The position numbers and the translations under genes were made by a program. From Streptomyces sp. NBC_00414 (GTDB lineage Bacteria; Actinomycetota; Actinomycetes; Streptomycetales; Streptomycetaceae), in the NCBI RefSeq assembly GCF_036038375.1, contig NZ_CP107935.1:9672001-9736000 (forward strand): a DNA stretch of 64,000 nt, given 5' to 3'. Shown one piece after another: positions 19,096-26,400 of the stretch (positions are counted from its first letter, which is position 1; every line of letters starts with the position of its first letter). The notes beneath the pieces were generated by a model, which saw only the letters and a program-made list of their open reading frames with translations, was not told the DNA's origin and did no database searches.

Positions 19096-20031
19096 TCAGG
19101 CGGACGGGTCCGCGAAGTAGTGACCCTTGTCGAGGTCGTCGAGGAGCCCCGGCCGGGTCGGCTGCCACCCCAGCAGTTCGCGGGTCCAGGTGCTGGAGGC
19201 GGGGCTGTCGGTGCCGAGGAAGCCGCCCAGCCAGGCGAAGTGGCCGGCCGCGTCGTCGGGGGAGATCGAGACGACGGGCAGGTCGAGATGGCGCCCGATC
19301 ACCTCGGCGACGGCACGGATCGGCACGCCCTCGTCCGCGATCGCGTGCAGGGTGGAGCCGGCCGGAGCGCTCTCCAGGGCCAGGCGGAACAGGTGCGCGG
19401 CGTCGGACCGGTGCACGGCGGGCCAGCGGTTGGCGCCGTCGCCGATGTAGGCGGAGACGCCCTTCTCGCGGGCGATGGCGACCATGGTGGCGAGGAAACC
19501 GTGATCCCCGTCGCCGTGCACGGTCGGAGGAAGCCGGACGACGGACGAGCGGACCCCGCGCTCCGCGAGGGCGGCCGTGGCGTGCGCGTTGGCCAGCCGC
19601 TTGGCCGGACCGGGGGCCCAGTGGGGGCTGGGTGGCGAGGACGGCTGGGCGTCCTGCTCGGTGCCGACCTCTCCGGGCTTCAGCCCGAGGGCCCCGGAGG
19701 CGATGAGGAACGGCCGGTCGGAGCCGGCGAGCGCCTCGCCGAACGTGTCGATGGCGCGCCGGTCCGCGTCGGCCGCGCTCTCGAAGCCGCCGCTGAAGGC
19801 GATGTCGTGCTTGAAGGCGAGGTGGATCACGCCGTCGGACTCGGCGGCCGCGCCGCGCAGGATGTCGAGATCGTCGATCGTGCCGAGGCGCACCTCGGCG
19901 CCCGCCTCGGTGAGGGCGGCGGCCGAGGCGTCGGAACGGGCGAGCCCGACGACCTGGTGGCCGGCGCCGATGAGCTCCGGAACGACGGCTGAACCGATCC
20001 AGCCGGACGCTCCGGTGACGAACACACGCAT
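19096..20031 (-). CDS. SDR-family NAD(P)-dependent epimerase/reductase
   Basis: A 311-residue extended SDR protein. The ATG at 20031 is used because GGAGG lies eight bases upstream and the Rossmann motif follows at once (MRVFVTGASGWIGSAVVPEL, GxxGxxG). DGVIHLAFKHD and the VVRLPPTVHG segment are typical of the atypical SDR/NmrA-epimerase group that reduces or isomerises small carbonyl compounds. The usual YxxxK tyrosine-lysine pair is not obvious, so the catalytic mechanism is uncertain. It is transcribed divergently from the TetR gene with a shared operator, and is probably its repressed target. Confidence 0.85.
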   Translation of the reverse strand: MRVFVTGASGWIGSAVVPELIGAGHQVVGLARSDASAAALTEAGAEVRLGTIDDLDILRGAAAESDGVIHLAFKHDIAFSGGFESAADADRRAIDTFGEALAGSDRPFLIASGALGLKPGEVGTEQDAQPSSPPSPHWAPGPAKRLANAHATAALAERGVRSSVVRLPPTVHGDGDHGFLATMVAIAREKGVSAYIGDGANRWPAVHRSDAAHLFRLALESAPAGSTLHAIADEGVPIRAVAEVIGRHLDLPVVSISPDDAAGHFAWLGGFLGTDSPASSTWTRELLGWQPTRPGLLDDLDKGHYFADPSA

Positions 20032-20105
20032 GAGGAGAACCTCCGGGTAGGCCGACCGGCCCCGCCCCGGGCTGCCGGGGAACGGCAGCATGAACGCGGA
20101 CCAGT

Positions 20106-20158
20106 CGATGACAGTGACTGACATCAACCGTAACAGGCGATGTCAGTCACTGTCATCG
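20106..20158. promoter_or_regulatory. Perfect 20-bp inverted repeat, TetR operator between divergent genes
   Basis: Arms 20106-20125 and 20139-20158 are exact reverse complements around a 13-base spacer. Each arm itself contains a near-palindrome (TGACAGTGACTGACA / TGTCAGTCACTGTCA), so two TetR dimers could bind. The right arm ends 14 bases before the tetR start codon; the left arm lies where the SDR promoter must be. Confidence 0.8.
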
Positions 20159-20172
20159 CGTAGGATCGGGGC

Positions 20173-20739
20173 ATGGGTCGATGGGAGCCGAACTCGCGCG
20201 GACGGCTTGAGCAGGCAGCGCTGGATCTCTACAGCGAGCACGGGTTCGAGCAGACGACGGCCGCGCAGATCGCCAAACGCGCCGGGCTCACCGAGCGGAC
20301 GTTCTTCCGGCACTACGCCGACAAGCGCGAGGTGCTGTTCGGGGGTGCGCACCAGTTGGAGGAGGCCTTCGTGGAAACCCTCGCGGCCACCCCCGAAACG
20401 GCCGCGCCGATCGACGCGATGGCCTCGACGCTGGAGACCGTCGCCGCCTTCTTCCTGGAGCGCCACGAGTTCGCCCGGCAGCGTGCGGCCGTCATCTCGG
20501 CGAATGCGGAGCTGCGTGAGCGCGAGCTGATCAAGCTGGCGTCGCTGTCCGCGGCGCTCGCGGCCACCTTCCGGCAGCGCGGAGTCAAGGACCCGGCCGC
20601 GAGCCTGACCGCGGAGGCGGGCATGGCGGTCTTCAAGATCGGCTTCGAGCGCTGGGTCGGCGAGAACGGGGAGCGCACCCTGGCGGAGTTCCTGCGGGAG
20701 TCACTCGACGAGCTGAAGGGGGTGGCGGCGGGGGAGTGA
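20173..20739 (+). CDS. TetR-family transcriptional regulator
   Basis: The protein has 188 residues. The N-terminal HTH occupies about residues 10-57 (RLEQAALDLYSEHGFEQTTA, IAKRAGLTERTFFRHYADKR). The C-terminal ligand domain is all-helical. TAGGAT at 20161-20166 places the transcription start at or next to the ATG at 20173, so the mRNA is probably leaderless; no good ribosome site is seen. It most likely represses itself and the divergent SDR gene through the 20106-20158 palindrome, and responds to a substrate of the SDR. The ligand is unknown. Confidence 0.9.
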   Translation: MGRWEPNSRGRLEQAALDLYSEHGFEQTTAAQIAKRAGLTERTFFRHYADKREVLFGGAHQLEEAFVETLAATPETAAPIDAMASTLETVAAFFLERHEFARQRAAVISANAELRERELIKLASLSAALAATFRQRGVKDPAASLTAEAGMAVFKIGFERWVGENGERTLAEFLRESLDELKGVAAGE

Positions 20740-21007
20740 CGGGGCGGGCGGGCCGCTGTCGTGGCGGCCGTGCGAGCTCGGCCGGGTTGGACCCTTCCCG
20801 GAGTTCCGCAGCTCGTCGGACTCCTGCGCCGCACTCTCTGTGCCCGGTTGCGCATCGGTCACGGCTGCGACGCCGACAGCGAACGGTCATTCGCACGTGC
20901 AGGCGAGTGTCGAGAAGCAGAACTACTTGGATCATCCGGCCTGTACTTTGACGCTTGCCGCGCGATCATGCGCGTCGCATCTCATCGTTCTATGCGCAAG
21001 GAGCCCC

Positions 21008-21091
21008 ATGTCTTACAAGCTGTTCACCGCAGCCGTACACGTCACGGCCGCCGCCTACGTGGTGCCGGTGGTCCTCCGCTGGATGTGGTGA
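21008..21091 (+). CDS. Candidate 27-residue hydrophobic small protein
   Basis: In the otherwise empty 20740-21171 spacer, a strong ribosome site (GCAAGGAG, then CCCC) precedes an ATG that opens a 27-codon frame ending in TGA. The peptide starts MSYKLFTAAVHV, has a hydrophobic core and ends VVLRWMW. It could be one short membrane helix with a basic/aromatic end. There is no family I recognise. The frame is too short for codon statistics; the ribosome site and membrane-like composition are the evidence. It converges on the SARP gene, whose stop lies 81 bases away. Confidence 0.45.
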   Translation: MSYKLFTAAVHVTAAAYVVPVVLRWMW

Positions 21092-21171
21092 TCCCACCGC
21101 AGGTCGCCGGCAGCTGTGCGCGAGGCTGACCGGCGCCGACAAGGTGGCAGGGCCGGCTCCTGGGTGGGGGC

Positions 21172-24100
21172 TCAGGAGCCGGTCGATCTGTGGCTCGTCA
21201 GGGACCGGAGCAGTTTCGCGGCCTCCGCTTCCGCGCCCAGGTCGCGGTAGAGGGCGACAGCTTGTTCGCCGTACTCGACGGCCCGCTCGGTGGGGCGACG
21301 GGCCAGGGACGCGATCCGCGCGAGTCCCGCGAGCGCGTGGGCGGAACCCATGGGGAACTTGATGCGTTCGGCCACCTCAAGGGCCTGTTCGTAGCCCTTG
21401 GACGCGGTGTCGAGCCGGCCCGACTCCCGCTGGACGTCGGCCGCGGCGATCAGCGCCCGCAACCTCTCGTACGGATTGTCGATTCGAGTGGCCACCTGCT
21501 CCGCCATGGTGAGATGCAGCAGCGCTTCGCCCCGACGTCCTGACCGGGCGTAAGCCGTCCCCATGCTGATCAGCACGTCGGCCTCGCCCAGGGAGTCGCC
21601 ACTCCCTCTGTGCGCGGCGAGTGCTCGCTTGAAACAGGTCAGCGCCTGATCGGTCTCTCCGAGAGCCTGGTGCACCCCGCCGAGATTGGTGTCGAGAATC
21701 GCCAGATCGACCCGCCCGCCGTGCTCTCGCATGAGGCCCAATGACTTCTCGTAGCAGCCACGGGCGTCGACGTAACGGCCTTGGAGGAAGTGCAACTCGC
21801 CGCGATTGTTCAGAGCCTGTGCCAGCCCGTACGGATCAGGCAATTTCTCATAGATCGACTCCATCAGCTGCACTTTGCGGAGAGCCTTGTCGTACCGCCC
21901 CGCGTAGGACAGGGCCGCTCCCTGGACATTGAGGCACTCGGCCTCGCCGGAGCGGTCGCCCACCTCGCGATACAGCTTCAGAGCCCGTTCCAGGACGCGC
22001 AGCGAGGTGTCGCCGTGGCCCGCCGCGAGATGGGCACGGCCTGCCTGGAACAGGGCGTCGGCACAGCCGTGGGTGTCGAGCCGGTCCTCGTGGATCGACA
22101 GGGCTTCGGTCGCGCATCGCAGGGCCTGACCATGGTTTCGCTGCGCCAGCAGGTCCGCGTGGTCGGTGAGGGTGCGGGCAAGCGCGGAACGATCGCCGGA
22201 CGAGCGCAGGACCGGTACGCCCGCCTCGAAGAGCTCGGCCTCGATGTCCCACGCGCCCCACAGCTTGAGGGATCTGGCCAGGACGTGCGGGAACAGTGCC
22301 GCGTACTCCGGATGCCCGGCGGCGGCAGTGCGTGCGACCGCCACGAGGTTGGCGCGCTCGACGGTCAGCCATACCGAGGCCGCGTCCGCGTCCACGAACT
22401 TCGTGGCGTGCAGCGCCCGGGCCTCCGAGGAGAGAGGCAGGTCCAGCACACGGCGATGAGGGTGGGAGAGCCGGTCGGCCCGGTACGCGGTGGTGAGGTA
22501 GTGGGCGATGAGACGGCCGACCGAGGCATGCCGGACCGCTTCCGAGTCGGTGCGGAGACAGACCTCCAGGGCGTAGGACCGGGTGAGATCGTGCAGCCGG
22601 TAGCGTCCACGGACCGGCTCCTCCAGGAGACTGGAGTCGATCAGTTCCTCGATGCACCGCTCCAGCAGTTCGTGGTCCCGCCCCGGACCCGGTCCGACCA
22701 GTGCGGCGGCGGCTTGGAGAGTGATGTCGGAGCCGGGGTGCAGGGCGAGCAGACGGAACAACTCGCTCGCGGCGGTGCTGAGTTCTGTGTACGAGCACTG
22801 AAACACCGCGCCGATCACGGTGTCGAACTCCTGGAGCGGGCTGGTCGCCTGCGACAGCCGGTCGAGGAGATGCTGCAGGTCCCAGGAGTCCCGGTGGCGG
22901 AAACGGCTCGCCAGGACCTGGACGGCCAGGGGATGGCACGCGGACGCGTCCACGATCCGCTCCAGGCACTCCGGTTCGCCGGACACCCTCGATGCGCCGA
23001 CGATCCGGGTGAAGAGAGCCGCAGCCTCTTCCCGGGACAAGGTGTCCACGAACAGATGGGCGGCGCCGTCCAGTCCGGCCAGCCGGCTCCGAGTGGTCAC
23101 GAGGACACGGCAGGTGGGGGAGCCGGGCAGCAGAGGGCCGGCCTGAGAGGCGTGTTTGACGTTGTCCAGGACCACGAGCGCCCGACGCCCGGCGGTCCAC
23201 TCGCGCCACCTGGTCGCCCGCTCGTCCAGCAGGGCGGGCAGCTCACCGGGCCAGCCGGTGGCGTGCAGCAGATTGGCCAGGGCGTCCGCCGGATCGAGCG
23301 GCTGCTGTCCACCGTAGCCCCGCATGTCCACGTAGAACTGGGCGTCCGGATAGGCCGTGGCCAACTCGTGAGCGGCATGTACCGCCAGAGTCGTCTTCCC
23401 GATACCGGGCATTCCGTGGATCACGGTTACCGGCAGAGCGGTGGTCGTGGCTTGCCCGGCCTTGGAGTCGGTGAGCAGGATGCGCAGTTCACCAGCTCGC
23501 CCGGTGAAATCCGGGATGTCGCGCGGTAGGCAGTTGCGGGGTTCCGGACGCGGGCCCGGATCAGGGGGCCCTGTCACCGTCTGCAGGAGGCCGTGGTCCT
23601 GTTCGAGCATGCGCAGATGAAGCTGCCGCAGTTCAGCGGACGGTTCGATGCCCTGGCTCTCCTGTAATCGCGCCCGTGTGTTCCGGTAGACGGCCAGCGC
23701 TTCGTCGTGACGTCCGGAGCGGTACAGGGCCAGCATCAGAGAACTGATCACCTGTTGGGCGAAAGGGCTCTGGGAGGCGAGTTCCCGCAGTTCGCCCACG
23801 AGGTCCGCATGACGGCCCAACTCCAGCTCCAGACCGATCCGTTCCTCCCGGACCCGGCGGTGGTCCTCGACGAGCCGGGCACGTGCCGACTGCGCCCAGG
23901 AACTGCCGTTGAACTCGGTCAGGGGTTCACTCCGCCACAGTGCTTCGGCGGTACGCAACAGCCCTATGGCCAGGGGTCGTTCACCGCGCGCTGCCGCGGC
24001 CAGTGCGTCCGAGCGCAGTCGTCGGAAGCGCAGCAGGTCGATGTCCTCCGGATCGGCACGCAACTGGTACAGCCGCAGAGAAGGCCGATCCACTCCCACC

Positions 24101-24345
24101 CTGTCGTCGCCGACCGCCCTGCGCAGCCGTCCCCGTAGCCGCGAGATGTAACTCTGCAAGGTGTCCACAGCTGTCGGGGGCAGTTCGCCGTCCCAGACCC
24201 GGTTCATCAGCGTGTCCGCCGATACCGGTTCACCCCGGGAATGGATCAGTACGGCCAGCACGCGGCGTTCCATCAGCGTCCCGAGTTCGTGCTGCCGCTC
24301 GTCGTGCCAGAGTTCAAGAGGTCCCAGAGCAAGAAGTTCCACCAT
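21172..24345 (-). CDS. SARP-family regulator with NB-ARC ATPase and TPR repeats (AfsR type)
   Basis: The protein has 1057 residues. Order: OmpR-like winged helix (about 5-95, LLALGPLELWHDERQHELG ... DTLQSYISRLRGRLR); bacterial transcriptional activation domain (about 100-245, ARLQESQGIEPSAELRQLH); NB-ARC STAND ATPase with Walker A GMPGIGKTT at about 313-321 and Walker B RALVVLDN; then at least six TPRs (about 690-1030). AfsR-like proteins activate secondary-metabolite or developmental genes after nucleotide-driven oligomerisation. A TTA leucine codon (L227, plus-strand 23665-23667) makes translation bldA-dependent. No biosynthetic cluster lies inside the window, so its target is unknown. It is divergent from the glycosyltransferase-like gene. 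Confidence 0.93.
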   Translation of the reverse strand: MVELLALGPLELWHDERQHELGTLMERRVLAVLIHSRGEPVSADTLMNRVWDGELPPTAVDTLQSYISRLRGRLRRAVGDDRVGVDRPSLRLYQLRADPEDIDLLRFRRLRSDALAAAARGERPLAIGLLRTAEALWRSEPLTEFNGSSWAQSARARLVEDHRRVREERIGLELELGRHADLVGELRELASQSPFAQQVISSLMLALYRSGRHDEALAVYRNTRARLQESQGIEPSAELRQLHLRMLEQDHGLLQTVTGPPDPGPRPEPRNCLPRDIPDFTGRAGELRILLTDSKAGQATTTALPVTVIHGMPGIGKTTLAVHAAHELATAYPDAQFYVDMRGYGGQQPLDPADALANLLHATGWPGELPALLDERATRWREWTAGRRALVVLDNVKHASQAGPLLPGSPTCRVLVTTRSRLAGLDGAAHLFVDTLSREEAAALFTRIVGASRVSGEPECLERIVDASACHPLAVQVLASRFRHRDSWDLQHLLDRLSQATSPLQEFDTVIGAVFQCSYTELSTAASELFRLLALHPGSDITLQAAAALVGPGPGRDHELLERCIEELIDSSLLEEPVRGRYRLHDLTRSYALEVCLRTDSEAVRHASVGRLIAHYLTTAYRADRLSHPHRRVLDLPLSSEARALHATKFVDADAASVWLTVERANLVAVARTAAAGHPEYAALFPHVLARSLKLWGAWDIEAELFEAGVPVLRSSGDRSALARTLTDHADLLAQRNHGQALRCATEALSIHEDRLDTHGCADALFQAGRAHLAAGHGDTSLRVLERALKLYREVGDRSGEAECLNVQGAALSYAGRYDKALRKVQLMESIYEKLPDPYGLAQALNNRGELHFLQGRYVDARGCYEKSLGLMREHGGRVDLAILDTNLGGVHQALGETDQALTCFKRALAAHRGSGDSLGEADVLISMGTAYARSGRRGEALLHLTMAEQVATRIDNPYERLRALIAAADVQRESGRLDTASKGYEQALEVAERIKFPMGSAHALAGLARIASLARRPTERAVEYGEQAVALYRDLGAEAEAAKLLRSLTSHRSTGS

Positions 24346-24400
24346 GTCCCCCCGACGGGTGCTCTTCTTCCCACGGCCTTCAATGTCCGCACATCTGTGT

Positions 24401-24425
24401 GAGCCGTACCACTGTTCTACGGCTC
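24401..24425. promoter_or_regulatory. GAGCCGTA-N9-TACGGCTC dyad in the SARP/GT-like divergent spacer
   Basis: Eight-base perfect arms flank nine bases in the 274-base spacer, 56 bases before the SARP start. It could be an operator or SARP site; SARPs usually bind direct repeats, so the regulator is open. Confidence 0.4.
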
Positions 24426-24619
24426 TTCCGTGGAGTCAGGGGTGGAGACACAGGCGCACCGAAGCGTGACAGGCGCACAGGCATGGGCGCGATCACCGTG
24501 CCACAGGAGTGCAGGATTCCTGCAAGCCGACCGTCCAGCCCTGCGGGCATCCCTCTGCCATCGGCCGCGAAATGCCGCGGCCGCGAAGGCGATGATGGAA
24601 GAACCGGGGGATTTCAACG

Positions 24620-25876
24620 ATGAGTTTGACAGTGCCGGAGCCGTATGGGCGGCATGTGCCGGTGCGTCTGGATGTAGAGCGCTGGGCCACCCGTCTGACC
24701 CGCAGAAGGGTTCTGGTCGTGGTGCACACAGTGATAGCGGGTCAGCGACTGCTCGACGCGATACGCCTGCTGGAGGGCGAGATCAGGGTGCAGACCTGCT
24801 TCACCCAGGCACCCGACGTGTTCAGCAACGGGGTCAGCGAGTTTCTCGAACGACTGGGCGGTCTGGTACTGCCCTGGAGTCAGGCGGTACAGACGAGCTT
24901 CGACCTCGCTCTGGCCGCCAGCCACGGCAGCCTGCACGAACTGCAGGCACCCGTCGTCGTCCTGCCGCACGGGGCCGGACACAACAAGATCATCCCGGTC
25001 GGGCAGCGCGGCCGTCCGGTGACGCGCCGGGGTGCCTACGGCCTCAGCAGGCAGAGGCTGGTGCGGGACGGCACGGTGGTACCCGAGGCCATCGTTCTGG
25101 CCCACCATGAAGAGCTGACCAGGCTCGGCCGTGAATGCCCCGAGGCGGTGTCGGTGGCGGAAGTGGTGGGCGACCCGTGTTTCGACCGTATCGCCGCGAG
25201 CCTCGCCTCGCGCGCGTTGTACCGGGAGGCACTCGGGGTCGGTGTGCGGCAGCAGCTCGTTCTCGTCTGCTCCACCTGGGGGCCCGACTCCCTTCTCGGA
25301 CAGGGGTGGGACACACTGGAACGACTGGTCACCGAACTGCCCGGAGACGAGTACCGGATCGCCTCACTCGTCCATCCCCATGTCTGGAACGCGCACGGCG
25401 ACTGGCAGGTCCGAACATGGCTCGCGGCGCTGGTTCGCTCGGGTCTGATCCTGGTCAGCCCGCACGAGGACTGGGCCGGAACGGTCGTCGCCGCCGACCA
25501 CATAGTGGGTGATCACGGCTCGGTGACGCTCTATGGTGCGATGACCGGAGCGTCGGTGCTGATGGCGGGCCGCCCCGACGCACCTGTGGATCCGGGCTCG
25601 CCGATGGCCGAGCTGATGTCCTTCGCCCCGCGGTTGCACGAAGACCGTCCGGTGCGTCCACAACTGAAGCGGGGTTCTGCCTTCCGCGGCGCGCGTCGGT
25701 ACGAGCAGGTCGCGGCCCGGATCACTTCGGAACCCGGCCGGTTCGCGCGCAGGATGCGTGCGCTGCTCTACCGCAAGCTCCACCTGCGCGCACCGGCGGC
25801 CAGGCCCACCACGGAAGCGGCGCGCCTCCCGCTGCCGGTGCGTTACGACGGACCCGGCAGCGTGGTGCCGCGGTGA
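24620..25876 (+). CDS. Conserved hypothetical, CDP-glycerol glycerophosphotransferase (TagF)-like fold
   Basis: A 418-residue cytoplasmic protein; GGGGGA precedes the ATG. The two-lobed pattern recalls GT-B enzymes. The N-lobe has VLVVVHTVIAGQRLLDAIRL and LVLPHGAGHNK. The C-lobe has VLVCSTWGPDSLLGQGWDTL, then IVGDHGSVTLYGAMTGASVL, which parallels the substrate- and nucleotide-binding SxxxE/GxPV region of TagF-type transferases. I do not recognise an experimentally studied relative. It is divergent from the SARP gene and translationally coupled to the next gene (GTGA overlap). A cell-surface polymer role is only inferred from fold. Confidence 0.7.
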   Translation: MSLTVPEPYGRHVPVRLDVERWATRLTRRRVLVVVHTVIAGQRLLDAIRLLEGEIRVQTCFTQAPDVFSNGVSEFLERLGGLVLPWSQAVQTSFDLALAASHGSLHELQAPVVVLPHGAGHNKIIPVGQRGRPVTRRGAYGLSRQRLVRDGTVVPEAIVLAHHEELTRLGRECPEAVSVAEVVGDPCFDRIAASLASRALYREALGVGVRQQLVLVCSTWGPDSLLGQGWDTLERLVTELPGDEYRIASLVHPHVWNAHGDWQVRTWLAALVRSGLILVSPHEDWAGTVVAADHIVGDHGSVTLYGAMTGASVLMAGRPDAPVDPGSPMAELMSFAPRLHEDRPVRPQLKRGSAFRGARRYEQVAARITSEPGRFARRMRALLYRKLHLRAPAARPTTEAARLPLPVRYDGPGSVVPR

Positions 25877-26400
25877 TTCTCCTCGCTGTGGTGTCCCGGA
25901 CAGCGGTGTCCACGGCTGCGGGCGACGGCCCGGCGGTCAGGGTCCGGACCGTGCTGCTCGACGTTGCCTCCGGGGCTCTGTACGCGGACGAGCACTTCAG
26001 GGTCCGGGCTTGCGCACAGAACCCGCTGTCGGCGTTCGGTGACGTGCTGGTCGAGCCCGGCAAGGGAGCGTGGCAGGCCGACAGGCTGGCCGCATCGTGT
26101 CCAGGGGCCCTGGTCGTGGCGGTGCATCACGGCCCGCGCTGCTGGATACGGTCGGGCCCAAGTGGCAGGGTGCTCGAGGTCGAAGTCGGCGGACCGGGAC
26201 AGCCGGAGGGGTTCTGGGAAACCGTTGCCTCGCTGGCTCATTCCTGTCTGGTGGCCGGGCTGCCTGCCTCAGCTCTCGGTTCCGCGGCGGTCTGCGTCCT
26301 GGGCACTCACGCCTCGTCGGGACCGTCGTGCTCCAACCGCCGGAGCCGGTGCCGGGCCGCTTCGGCGTCATCCGACCGCGACCGGCCCACGGACGAATAG
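25873..26400 (+). CDS. Hypothetical protein coupled to the GT-like gene
   Basis: The GTG start at 25873 overlaps the preceding stop in the four bases GTGA, the usual sign of translational coupling. The 175 residues contain plausible beta strands (VRVRTVLLDVASGALYAD, ALVVAVHHGPRCWIRS) and a helical segment (FWETVASLAHSCLVAGLPAS), then a serine/arginine-rich tail. No family is recognised. The last 94 bases overlap the 3' end of the convergent NB-ARC gene, so the tail composition is partly dictated by the other strand. The N-terminal 145 residues look genuinely coding. Confidence 0.6.
   Translation: MILLAVVSRTAVSTAAGDGPAVRVRTVLLDVASGALYADEHFRVRACAQNPLSAFGDVLVEPGKGAWQADRLAASCPGALVVAVHHGPRCWIRSGPSGRVLEVEVGGPGQPEGFWETVASLAHSCLVAGLPASALGSAAVCVLGTHASSGPSCSNRRSRCRAASASSDRDRPTDE

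Noticed and set aside
21172..24345. SARP as marker of an antibiotic gene cluster here
   Set aside because: No PKS, NRPS, terpene or RiPP synthetase gene is in the window; the regulator stands with STAND and hypothetical genes.
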